Shown here: one piece after another, positions 9,380-17,245 of the stretch
Numbering within the stretch: the stretch's first letter is position 1
Layout: each line of letters starts with the position of its first letter
Origin: CAZOLI01 sp964580675
GTDB lineage: Bacteria; Planctomycetota; MHYJ01; CAYXQY01
DNA: 64,000 nt
Direction: 5' to 3'
Assembly: GCA_964580675.1 (NCBI GenBank)
Contig: CAZOLI010000016.1
Coordinates: 1-64,000, forward strand
Position numbers and translations under genes: made by a program
The notes under the pieces: generated by a model
What the model saw: the letters and a program-made list of their open reading frames with translations, nothing else
The model's database searches: none
What the model was told of the DNA's origin: nothing

Positions 9380-10708
9380 TCAGGTACCGAGGGGATCGGG
9401 GGAGGACGCGCGATCCCCCGAGTCCTCTTCCGTGTCTCCGGCGAGCTCCGTCGGTTTGGAGGATTCGGCATCCGTGGACGCGTCGTCCGCCGATGGTTCC
9501 GAATCTTCTTCTGGTTGTGCTTGTTTATCCGGAGCGGAATCGGGTTCTTCGTTTGAGGATGGTTTTCGTGATTCCTCATCCGCCGCCGTTTCACCGGAAG
9601 AGGATTCAGCGGATGGGATTTGTGCCTCACGGTTTTCTTCGGCGGACCTTGCTTCGCTTTCGTAAAGGAGCCGGGCGAGGCTCTGAAGATCGGCGTGTCG
9701 ATCGGTTTCGTCCATGATTTCTCGACCGATGATTTCTTCAAACACATCCTCAAGCGTTACGAGTCCGGACACGCCGCCAAATTTGTCCCGGACAAGAAAC
9801 AGATGCTCCCGGGACTTGATGTATTTTTTGAGCAAACTGTGGAGGGGAACGTTTTCTTTGACGAACTGTACCTCCCGCTTCAGGGATCGGAGGGCCTGGT
9901 CGGTTTCGCCTTCCGCAAGTTCCTCGAGAACTTCTCTCCGCATAACGATGCCCTCAATTTCGTCCGGATTTTTTCCCGGGGCAATGGGGATCCGGGAGTA
10001 TATCCATTCCGGCGCTTCGTCCCGATATTCCTCGATTTGCGCATCGCTGTCAAGAATAAACATAACCGTTCTGGGGGTCATGATGTCTTTTGCGTAGGTG
10101 TCGTCGAGAGCGAGTATGTTGCTGACCCACTGGGCTTCTTCCTGCAGAAGTGTGCCTTTCTGGGCGCCGGATTGGGCCATGGTCAGCAAATCTTCCTCGG
10201 TGACTTCGCCCTGTTTTTTTGCCGGTGAAATCATCCGGGTCAGGGATTGACAGATTCGGACGATCGGATAGAGCCCCCAGATGGTCCACTGGATCGGGTA
10301 AGCGAAGATCGGTGCCAGCGTATCCGCATACACAACGCCAAGCGTTTTGGGAATGATTTCCGAAACAAATAGGATCAGCAGCGTGAACACCACACTGGCA
10401 AGGCCGACCATCATGCTTTTGGAGATCGGCATTCCGGAATTCAGCGCGATGTCAGCCGCTTTGGCCCCTGCACCGGTGGCGCCCACGGTGTGTGAGATGG
10501 TGTTCAGCACCAGGATGGCGGCAATGGGTTCGTCAATGTTCTTCCGAAGTTCGAACAGTTTCTTGCCGTTACTGGTGCCGGATTCCTTCAGGGATTCCAC
10601 CTTCGAGGGAGCGACGGCGTAGAGGGCCGCCTCCCACATGGAGCAGAGAAAAGATACGGTGAGAGTCCCCAGGACAAAGAGAACAAGGATGAGCCAGTCC
10701 GAGGTCAT
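9380..10708 (-). CDS. CNNM/DUF21-CBS domain membrane protein (HlyC/CorC family)
   Basis: 442 residues. The N-terminal half has the DUF21/CNNM membrane domain with four predicted helices, starting MTSDWLILVLFVLGT and including the stretch ILVLNTISHTVGATGAGA. It is followed by a CBS pair (DIMTPRTVMFILD near residue 210, and FGGVSGLVTLEDVFEEIIG near 310). Family members are membrane proteins linked to Mg2+/divalent metal or Na+ transport. The usual C-terminal CorC_HlyC transporter-associated domain is absent. Instead there is a Ser/Glu/Asp-rich tail of about 90 residues, typical of proteins adapted to high salt. It is followed on the same strand, after 436 bp, by the fusion gene. Transported ion cannot be told from sequence. 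Confidence 0.85.
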   Translation of the reverse strand: MTSDWLILVLFVLGTLTVSFLCSMWEAALYAVAPSKVESLKESGTSNGKKLFELRKNIDEPIAAILVLNTISHTVGATGAGAKAADIALNSGMPISKSMMVGLASVVFTLLILFVSEIIPKTLGVVYADTLAPIFAYPIQWTIWGLYPIVRICQSLTRMISPAKKQGEVTEEDLLTMAQSGAQKGTLLQEEAQWVSNILALDDTYAKDIMTPRTVMFILDSDAQIEEYRDEAPEWIYSRIPIAPGKNPDEIEGIVMRREVLEELAEGETDQALRSLKREVQFVKENVPLHSLLKKYIKSREHLFLVRDKFGGVSGLVTLEDVFEEIIGREIMDETDRHADLQSLARLLYESEARSAEENREAQIPSAESSSGETAADEESRKPSSNEEPDSAPDKQAQPEEDSEPSADDASTDAESSKPTELAGDTEEDSGDRASSPDPLGT

Positions 10709-10784
10709 CCCTGCCTCCTATGTTTGGTGCATGACACGGTTTCCATCAGTGTTCATTTATTGTACGACAGACCCCCGGGTCAAA

Positions 10785-11960
10785 TCAACGGTTTTCTTCC
10801 GTTTCCCCAGTTTGATGCTTTACAAGCAGGAAAATGAACCCGCCAACCACCACAAGTATGCTGATCAGTTGAGATATTCGCAGGCCGTAGACAGGCGGTT
10901 GAAACCCGGTAACCACCTTTGGCATTCCGAGGAGGTTCATAATTTCCGGAATGGGTGAGAAGGAGAAAACCGTTACCGGATCGGCGCGCCAGAATTCCAC
11001 GATGAAACGGTGAATACCGTACAGAATGAGCATCCAGCCAAATCCCCATCCTGAAAATTTTTTCCAGCGCTCAAGAACGAGGAGGCCAATCAGACATAGA
11101 AAAACACCGACGGACATGTAAATTTGAGCCGGATGGACCGGCGTCGTGTAACTGGCCCCCTTTTCTATCAGGCCGATATACTCCTGGAACGAATAAATTG
11201 CCGGTTGTATCCCTTCCTGTTTGGGAAATCGCACGGCGAAGATGAAATTCTCGCTTACCTCCCGCCCAAAGTCATCTCCGGCAAAAAAGCAACCCCATCT
11301 GGCAATGGCCTGAGCAAGGAGGAGGGGTGGGGCAATCAGGTCGCCGAGGTCCAGAACGGAGAAATCGTGCCACCGGGCGAAGGTTATGCCGCCCACCATA
11401 CCACCGATCAGTCCACCGTAAAACACAATTCCCCCCTGCCATATTTTGAGAAAGGCGAACGGCCCCACACCCCCGGACATGTATCGCTCCGGATTCATGA
11501 ACACGTAAATCACCCGTGCAAATACGATGGCCGACACAATGGAGGCAATTCCCAGCCAGAGCAATGGGGTTTTCGCTTCGGTCGTTCCCCCCTTGGGTTC
11601 CTCGTTTTCACTCGATGAGGATTCCGTTTTCTCCCGGAGTGTTCGGTAGAGAAAGTAACCTGTTACCGGTAACAAAAATCCAAGGAGGGCCCCGAGTATG
11701 CTAAAATTACCGTCCGAGACGTCGAACAACCCCCAGCTGTATCTATGATTTTCTTCAATAATCCAGAACAGCCGGGCACCGAAAATCCCGGAAATCAGGC
11801 AGACCAGGGAAAGGTCAAGCAGAAATTGGGGTTCGTATTCCCTGTTGCGATTCCGCCAGAGGAGAAACGCCACCCCTGCCAGAAAGGCGACCATTGCCAT
11901 CACACCAAAGGAACGAATGGCAATTCCGGTACCGGGTATTTTTATAAGGGTTACTTTCAT
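10785..11960 (-). CDS. lgt: Prolipoprotein diacylglyceryl transferase
   Basis: Transfers a diacylglyceryl group from phosphatidylglycerol to the lipobox cysteine of prolipoproteins in the inner membrane. The 391-residue protein has about seven hydrophobic segments. It shows the family landmarks: GGIVFYGGLIGGMVGG near residue 165, the Lgt signature region AIARWGCFFAGDDFGRE near 220, and HPAQIYMS near 275. It is longer than the E. coli enzyme (about 290), mainly through a hydrophilic loop near residues 110-130 (EKTESSSSENEEPKGG) and an extended C-terminus. Lipoprotein substrates exist in the window (for example 13529-13999), and an Lnt-like gene lies at 24788. Confidence 0.92.
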   Translation of the reverse strand: MKVTLIKIPGTGIAIRSFGVMAMVAFLAGVAFLLWRNRNREYEPQFLLDLSLVCLISGIFGARLFWIIEENHRYSWGLFDVSDGNFSILGALLGFLLPVTGYFLYRTLREKTESSSSENEEPKGGTTEAKTPLLWLGIASIVSAIVFARVIYVFMNPERYMSGGVGPFAFLKIWQGGIVFYGGLIGGMVGGITFARWHDFSVLDLGDLIAPPLLLAQAIARWGCFFAGDDFGREVSENFIFAVRFPKQEGIQPAIYSFQEYIGLIEKGASYTTPVHPAQIYMSVGVFLCLIGLLVLERWKKFSGWGFGWMLILYGIHRFIVEFWRADPVTVFSFSPIPEIMNLLGMPKVVTGFQPPVYGLRISQLISILVVVGGFIFLLVKHQTGETEENR

Positions 11961-12172
11961 TAGCCGTTTGGGTCGCGTGGATATGGCATGTTTCGTGTGC
12001 CGGGTTTTTCGGTCGGAGTGAAGAAAATTGGTTTTGATGCCGGAAACGAACCGTTTTCCCGTTCGAGGACATGGTCAGGAAGGGAGAAACGATTATCGTT
12101 CCTGGCAATCGATGAAAAGGGTATCAAATCTCGGGTACCGGTTCCAGAAATGGGAAGACCAGTCATAACAGG

Positions 12173-13363
12173 TTATTCCGTTTCCGAGTCGTTTTCGGTC
12201 AGGAAATTCTGCAGCTTCTCCTGCACATCACGGACCGGGATATTTCGGCGATTCGCAATTTCGACACAATCGTCAAATTCCGGAACCATGCGTTCGATAT
12301 CCCGGAACCGACCGATCTTCACGGTGACGTTGCCAAATGGTGTTTCCACTTCTTCCCGGTTTCGCACCATAACCGATCGTCTGCACACCTGCTCACGAAT
12401 ACCGAACGTACTTGTTTCCCGAAAGAGGAAACGGCGAAACCGGGACCGATCCGAACATTTGCAGAGCAAGCCGAGAAGGGTCCCCGGGCGAGATTTTTTC
12501 ATGGTGACCGGAACGGCATAGGCGTCCAGAGCTCCTTTCTCAAGGGCACGATTCAGCGTGGCCGAGATGACTTCAGGCGTGGTATCGTCAATATTTGTCT
12601 CCAGAACGCAAACTCGTTCGGGCGTGTGGTGTTCCCGGTCGATTTGGTTTTCCGGCCCCACGACGGCCCGTAGGAGGTTGGGACGGTCCGAGAGGTCACG
12701 GGTTCCGGCGCCGTACCCGATCTGTTCCGGTGCCATGTCGGGCATTCCCTCCACCTGGGTTCCCATCGTTTTCAGAATAGCGGCTCCGGTTGGTGTTGTG
12801 ATTTCTTCCTGGAGGCCGGAATAATGTACGTCAAGCGACGTTAGCAGTTCAAGCGTCGCCGGGACGGGCACCGGAAGTTGTCCGTGATGGGAATCGGTAA
12901 TTCCCCTGGAGACCGGAACTGACGGAAACAGAATGTTTCTGGCTCCGAGGTTTTCCAACAGAGCCGCCGTTCCCGCAAGGTCCAGCAGCAGATCGAAACC
13001 GCCCATCTCCCCGAAGGTCAATTCCTCGCAGGACACGTCGTGGACCCGGGATTCGGCGGCCCCGATTTCTTCGAGGGCCGATACGGCATTTTCCCGGACG
13101 GAATCCGGTAACGCCGCCTGCTGCAACCGGTTCCTTAGTTCGGGAAACGAGGAGTCGACGGGAGTTTCAGGCGGTGTGACCTTCATGTGTAACCCCCTCA
13201 TCCCGTTCCGGTTCTCCGGCGCGAACTCCACCGAAGCCGATGAACAACCGATTCCGTCCAGGACGTCCCGCAGAACGCGATCGTCGGCTCCGGCGTCCAC
13301 AAGCGCGGATAAGGTCATGTCCCCGGCAATACCGGAAAAACAATCAAGGTAGATGACGGTCAT
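12173..13363 (-). CDS. larC: LarC-type nickel insertion protein (DUF111)
   Basis: 396 residues. The start MTVIYLDCFSGIAGDM is the hallmark LarC N-terminus. Downstream motifs include EELTFGEMGGFDLLLDLAG, the His-containing GITDSHHGQLPVPVPAT, and TTPTGAAILKT. LarC uses CTP and nickel to finish the nickel-pincer nucleotide cofactor of lactate racemase and related LarA enzymes. LarA, LarB and LarE are not in this window, so the client is unknown. Orphan larC genes are common. The gene is divergent from the lipoprotein gene at 13529 with 165 bp between the starts. Confidence 0.9.
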   Translation of the reverse strand: MTVIYLDCFSGIAGDMTLSALVDAGADDRVLRDVLDGIGCSSASVEFAPENRNGMRGLHMKVTPPETPVDSSFPELRNRLQQAALPDSVRENAVSALEEIGAAESRVHDVSCEELTFGEMGGFDLLLDLAGTAALLENLGARNILFPSVPVSRGITDSHHGQLPVPVPATLELLTSLDVHYSGLQEEITTPTGAAILKTMGTQVEGMPDMAPEQIGYGAGTRDLSDRPNLLRAVVGPENQIDREHHTPERVCVLETNIDDTTPEVISATLNRALEKGALDAYAVPVTMKKSRPGTLLGLLCKCSDRSRFRRFLFRETSTFGIREQVCRRSVMVRNREEVETPFGNVTVKIGRFRDIERMVPEFDDCVEIANRRNIPVRDVQEKLQNFLTENDSETE

Positions 13364-13528
13364 CGGGGCGTCTCGATTTGTTGAAACGCGGTTGCCTGAT
13401 TCATTAAAATTAGCCGATCAACGAAATCTCGGATGTCCGGAAGGGCGGGAGAGAAAGTGGTATTCTCACCTGATCCGGCGTTTTCATCTGCACGTGTTTT
13501 CTTACCGTTTATTTTGCCGGAAAAAATC

Positions 13529-13999
13529 ATGATACAGAAGTTAACGGCGATCCACAAGCGAATTCTCCTGCCGGGTATTGTCCTGTTCGCTCTTGCGGTT
13601 CTGGTGTCCTGTAAGGGATCTCCTGATTCATCAAACCAAAAGGAGGAAACCAGCCAGGAGCAGGTGAACCCCGATGAAAAAGAGGATATGTCTCTTCCGG
13701 AGCAGCTGGAGAGAAAGTTTCCCGATCGGCCCTCGGAGGTCAATGGGGCAATCCGGTTTGAGGAGAAAAAGGTGTATTACTACATAGAGAATTATCGATT
13801 TGGTCGCCTTGTACGTTGGGCCAATGCTCTGAAGATTATCTGCCGACCGGGGGAAATCGGGATGGATGAGACCCCGACGACGGTGCGCCTTTCCGTGGAT
13901 CCACAGGTAGAATGGAACTACATCGAAACGGTGGATCGACGTCTTTCGGATTACGGCATCAAAAATGTGGAATTTCTTGTAAACCGGGAAAACAAGTAA
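13529..13999 (+). CDS. Predicted lipoprotein with ExbD/TolR-like C-terminus
   Basis: 156 residues from the ATG at 13529. An earlier in-frame start at 13433 would bury the signal peptide, so it is not preferred. A basic N-region and hydrophobic stretch end in the lipobox LVSC (Cys28), so it should be lipid-anchored. A Ser/Gln/Glu-rich spacer (29-55) leads to a compact C-terminal domain. Its last 50 residues (TTVRLSVDPQVEWNYIETVD, then RRLSDYGIKNVEFLV) resemble the periplasmic domain of ExbD/TolR, which normally hangs from a transmembrane helix. The resemblance is judged by eye only. It is followed after 60 bp by the aminotransferase gene, possibly in one operon. Confidence 0.65.
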   Translation: MIQKLTAIHKRILLPGIVLFALAVLVSCKGSPDSSNQKEETSQEQVNPDEKEDMSLPEQLERKFPDRPSEVNGAIRFEEKKVYYYIENYRFGRLVRWANALKIICRPGEIGMDETPTTVRLSVDPQVEWNYIETVDRRLSDYGIKNVEFLVNRENK

Positions 14000-14059
14000 G
14001 CCCGGAACGCGTAAATTTTGAAACAAATTTCCCACGTCTAATGTCAACGGAGGAAGAAC

Positions 14060-15136
14060 ATGCAAATTGAGCATAAGACGCTGTTTTTGCCCGGACCAAC
14101 CGAGGTTCGACCGGAAATCCGCCAGGCCTGTTCAAAACCAATGGTTGGACACAGAAGTTCGGAATACTCGGCCGTGCACCGGGAAGTGGTGGATGGTTTG
14201 CAGGAGTTGTTGCACACGGATGGTCGGGTTTTTCTGTCCACCTCTTCGGCTACGGGCGTTATGGAAGCCGCCATTCGAAACCTTGTCAGTGACAAACTCC
14301 TATCCTGTGTCTGTGGGGCGTTTTCACATCGCTGGAATCGAATCGCCCGGGCGAACGGGAAAGAGGCCGATCGGCTGGAAGTGGAGTGGGGAGAGCCAAC
14401 CCTTCCGGAACAGATCGATCGGAGACTGGAACAGGACAATTACGAGGCGGTAACCGTTGTACATAATGAATCAAGTACCGGTCTGACCAATCCGATTGAG
14501 GAAATCGGGGAAATGATGGAGAACCATCCGGACGTGTTGTTTCTTGTGGACGCGGTTTCCTCAATGGCCGGGACCGAGATTCGAGTGGATGACTGGAACA
14601 TTGACCTGGTGCTTGCCTCCGTTCAGAAAGCGTTTGCTCTTCCCCCGGGGCTGGCCGTGTTCGCGGTTTCGGATCAGGCACTGGAACGGTTTGAGGACGT
14701 TCCGGATCGGGGATACTACTTTGATTTCGCCAATTTCATAAAATACGGTGATCGGGACCAGACCATTTCGACCGGACCCATTCCACAGATTTTTGCCCTG
14801 GAGCGACAGCTCGATTACATTCTGAACACGGAAGGTCCGGAACAACGATATCGGCGGCACATGGAAATGGCCAGCCACTGTCGGCAGTGGGCCCTCGAGC
14901 GTGGTTTCAGCATCTTCCCGGATTCGGAATACGCGTCCCCAACCGTAACGTGTGTGCAGAATGACCCGGGAATATCCGTTTCTGAGTTGCGATCGGAACT
15001 TGAGGAACAGGGATTTGTGATTTCAGATGGGTACGGGGACCTCGCCGAGCAAACCTTCCGCATCGGACATATGGGGGATCATTCCCTGGAGGACCTGCAG
15101 GAACTCCTCTCCGTTATCGATCAATTGATAAACTAA
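14060..15136 (+). CDS. Class V PLP-dependent aminotransferase (alanine/serine-glyoxylate type)
   Basis: 358 residues, PLP fold type I. The start LFLPGPTEVRPEIRQA and the GHRSSEYSAVH segment are typical of serine-pyruvate/alanine-glyoxylate aminotransferases. A Ser/Thr-rich phosphate-binding segment (STSSATGVMEAAIRN, near 55-70), VHNESSTGLTNP, DAVSSMAG and the Schiff-base lysine in ASVQKAFALPPG (near 190) are all present. The enzyme moves an amino group between alanine or serine and glyoxylate or another 2-oxoacid. Phosphoserine aminotransferase is a less likely alternative. A ribosome binding site CGGAGGAAG lies 6-8 bases before the ATG. It is convergent with rpmB. Confidence 0.85.
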   Translation: MQIEHKTLFLPGPTEVRPEIRQACSKPMVGHRSSEYSAVHREVVDGLQELLHTDGRVFLSTSSATGVMEAAIRNLVSDKLLSCVCGAFSHRWNRIARANGKEADRLEVEWGEPTLPEQIDRRLEQDNYEAVTVVHNESSTGLTNPIEEIGEMMENHPDVLFLVDAVSSMAGTEIRVDDWNIDLVLASVQKAFALPPGLAVFAVSDQALERFEDVPDRGYYFDFANFIKYGDRDQTISTGPIPQIFALERQLDYILNTEGPEQRYRRHMEMASHCRQWALERGFSIFPDSEYASPTVTCVQNDPGISVSELRSELEEQGFVISDGYGDLAEQTFRIGHMGDHSLEDLQELLSVIDQLIN

Positions 15137-15244
15137 CCGTCCGGAGGAAGCAAGGAGAGAATTTGCTATGTCCCGGATTGGATTGGATATACGGTGGGAG
15201 AAGTGAAGGAAGCCAGCGGATAAGAAGGGAAGAGAAGGGAGAAT

Positions 15245-15481
15245 CTAATCCAGCGGAGGTTTCTGCACCCGGCCGGATTTAATACACTTCGTACAGGCGT
15301 TTATTCGTTTGGTTTCTCCGTCCACGTACGCCTTTACTTTCTGTATATTGGGTTTGTGGGTACGTTTGGTTTTGCCGGTTGTACGTTTTCCCACACCCCC
15401 TTCTGACTTCGCCTTTCCCCGGCGTTCGTACTGACGGCCCCGAAATGGACCTTTTCCGCATATTTCACATTTCCTTGCCAT
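15245..15481 (-). CDS. rpmB: Ribosomal protein bL28, zinc-binding form
   Basis: 78 residues, normal size for bL28. It has CEIC near the N-terminus and CTKC near the C-terminus, so all four zinc ligands of the C+ form are kept. The core GKRTTGKTKRTHKPNIQKV matches the family. It stands alone, without rpmG, between the convergent aminotransferase gene and the SPASM-domain gene. Confidence 0.95.
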   Translation of the reverse strand: MARKCEICGKGPFRGRQYERRGKAKSEGGVGKRTTGKTKRTHKPNIQKVKAYVDGETKRINACTKCIKSGRVQKPPLD

Positions 15482-15562
15482 AACCTAAACATCTTAGAAA
15501 TATGATGAACGGATTCAAATAGCCGGTTTTCCGGGGGGCTCGTTTCGGTTTTGATCGTTCCG

Positions 15563-17149
15563 TTACGGGACCGGCCAGACCGTGCATTCGGGACAGAGAC
15601 GGTACTCGTCAAAATGACCGGAAACGTGGGCCTGACGCAGTTGTTCGAGAGGTTCCAACGTCCAGATCTCCTCAAGGGATTCGTCCGGAAATTGACCGAC
15701 GAAATCATCCTCCGATAAAGCCGGTCGACAGATGGGGACCCGGCCGTTTTCGGTGAGCACGAGTGTATCCCGGATCTTGCGGCACAGATCTCTGTTTGAG
15801 GGAAGAAGAGCCATCGTCGTTCGTTCGGCTGTTTTTCCCGCATCGTCCGAAACCCCCCGAATGACGAAGCGGTCCGCACGATCCTTCCAGCGCAACAATA
15901 ATTCTTCCTCCTGATACCAGGTCCTGACTGTTTTCGGCATTTCGACGACAACGGACAACTGTTCCCGGTTTCGCTCCGTCAGTAATTCATCCAGCAGTGC
16001 CGTTGTTTCGGCGGTGTCGGATTCGGGTTGTGCATCGCCGGATTGAATTCGGTCTTCGTCAAGCTGAACACTGACGGTGTCCGGGCGGCCGTTGATCAGC
16101 CGATCTATCAGTTGTTGTGAAAGCTGGTTTTCCGTTATGGCGAAGTGGGTGTCAAGGAAATTCGAGAACGTTCCCGCCTTCATAATGTTCCGAATTGTAT
16201 TCGTGGAGACATCGGGATACCGGGTATCAACGGTGAGCAGAACATCCCGGTGTGTCCCAATGCCCTGGTTTAGCAGGTCCCACCACTCCTCGCGGCGTAT
16301 CTCGGTGGAGGAGCTGTTAGCGTTTGATCGGGCGAGAACTTCGATTTCCCGGGGAATACGATGGCTCCAAAAATGAGCAACATCCCGGGCTTTTCGGGCG
16401 ACTTCCTCGACCGGTTCGGTCAGGACTTCGTCCCCGAACTTCCTCACCAGTTTCCCGGTGAGGGCTCTGGATCTCCGGAAGTCGCAGGAAAACCGCAGGT
16501 TGCACCTTCTCGCGGTCCGGTTGAGATCCAGAAACGGGATGCGATCCGCCGGATCGGGATCGTAATTTTCGTAGTCGATGTCAAGAGACGCACCCGGATG
16601 CTGGTTGTTCCGGTTCAGCTTTCCGATCAATTCCTTTTGGAGAATCATGTAATGAAATCCAGGCGGTCCGGGGACGGCGACGAAGGATTGACGGGAATGA
16701 TTCGTGATCCTGTTCGATAGTTCCTGAATGGTTTCGATCGGAACAAACGGACTCATCCGGGGGACGTAGAGCAGCCGGTCCGTTTCCGTTTCTTCCAGGA
16801 CGCGTTTCATGAGAGAGGGGTTTCCGTGTTCACAGAATACGGTGGTTTCCCGGAGTCCTCCCCGCCAATTCCCGATCGCCCATCGGCGAGCGCGACGAAG
16901 GGTGTTCCGGTTTGGCAGATCCGGTTCGTCGGTTATCGTGTGAACGGTTACTGCTTCCTCGGACACGAGTTCAAGGATTTCCTCCCCCGGAGAATCCGTA
17001 AACACGACGTGAATCCCGGAGAGTGCGTCCAGGCTCTTCAGACCCTTCAACGTTCTTTTCAGAACAGGGGTGCCATCCAGTTCATGGAGTTCCGAAGGGG
17101 CGGAGGTAAAAATACCGGTGTTCGGGTTGATCTCAAGATACGCAATCAT
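15563..17149 (-). CDS. Nucleotidyltransferase-like / SPASM-domain fusion protein
   Basis: 528 residues. The N-terminus (ELDGTPVLKRTLKGLKSL) resembles SpsF-type sugar nucleotidyltransferases. The C-terminus has a SPASM-like cysteine pattern: LCRKIRDTLVLTENGRVPIC and LCPECTVWPVP. The central part keeps the outline of a radical SAM barrel, but its cluster motif reads RRCNLRFSCDF, not CxxxCxxC. It therefore probably cannot hold the usual SAM-binding 4Fe-4S cluster. From memory, proteins of this combined type occur beside DUF115 genes in polysaccharide or flagellin glycosylation loci, and such a gene is next upstream (17246-19156, same strand, 96 bp away). I infer a role in surface glycan or protein glycosylation; the reaction is unknown. 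Confidence 0.6.
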   Translation of the reverse strand: MIAYLEINPNTGIFTSAPSELHELDGTPVLKRTLKGLKSLDALSGIHVVFTDSPGEEILELVSEEAVTVHTITDEPDLPNRNTLRRARRWAIGNWRGGLRETTVFCEHGNPSLMKRVLEETETDRLLYVPRMSPFVPIETIQELSNRITNHSRQSFVAVPGPPGFHYMILQKELIGKLNRNNQHPGASLDIDYENYDPDPADRIPFLDLNRTARRCNLRFSCDFRRSRALTGKLVRKFGDEVLTEPVEEVARKARDVAHFWSHRIPREIEVLARSNANSSSTEIRREEWWDLLNQGIGTHRDVLLTVDTRYPDVSTNTIRNIMKAGTFSNFLDTHFAITENQLSQQLIDRLINGRPDTVSVQLDEDRIQSGDAQPESDTAETTALLDELLTERNREQLSVVVEMPKTVRTWYQEEELLLRWKDRADRFVIRGVSDDAGKTAERTTMALLPSNRDLCRKIRDTLVLTENGRVPICRPALSEDDFVGQFPDESLEEIWTLEPLEQLRQAHVSGHFDEYRLCPECTVWPVP

Positions 17150-17245
17150 TGGGTACCAGTGGTTTGTTTGCCGATCAATCCGGGAAGAACATGGTGACGG
17201 TGGCGTATTCTGTTAGAGATCCTTCTCCTGCGCGAAAGTTCGGTA

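Noticed and set aside
12173..13363. LarC as part of a lactate racemase operon
   Set aside because: No larA, larB or larE gene lies in the window; neighbours are lgt and a lipoprotein gene.
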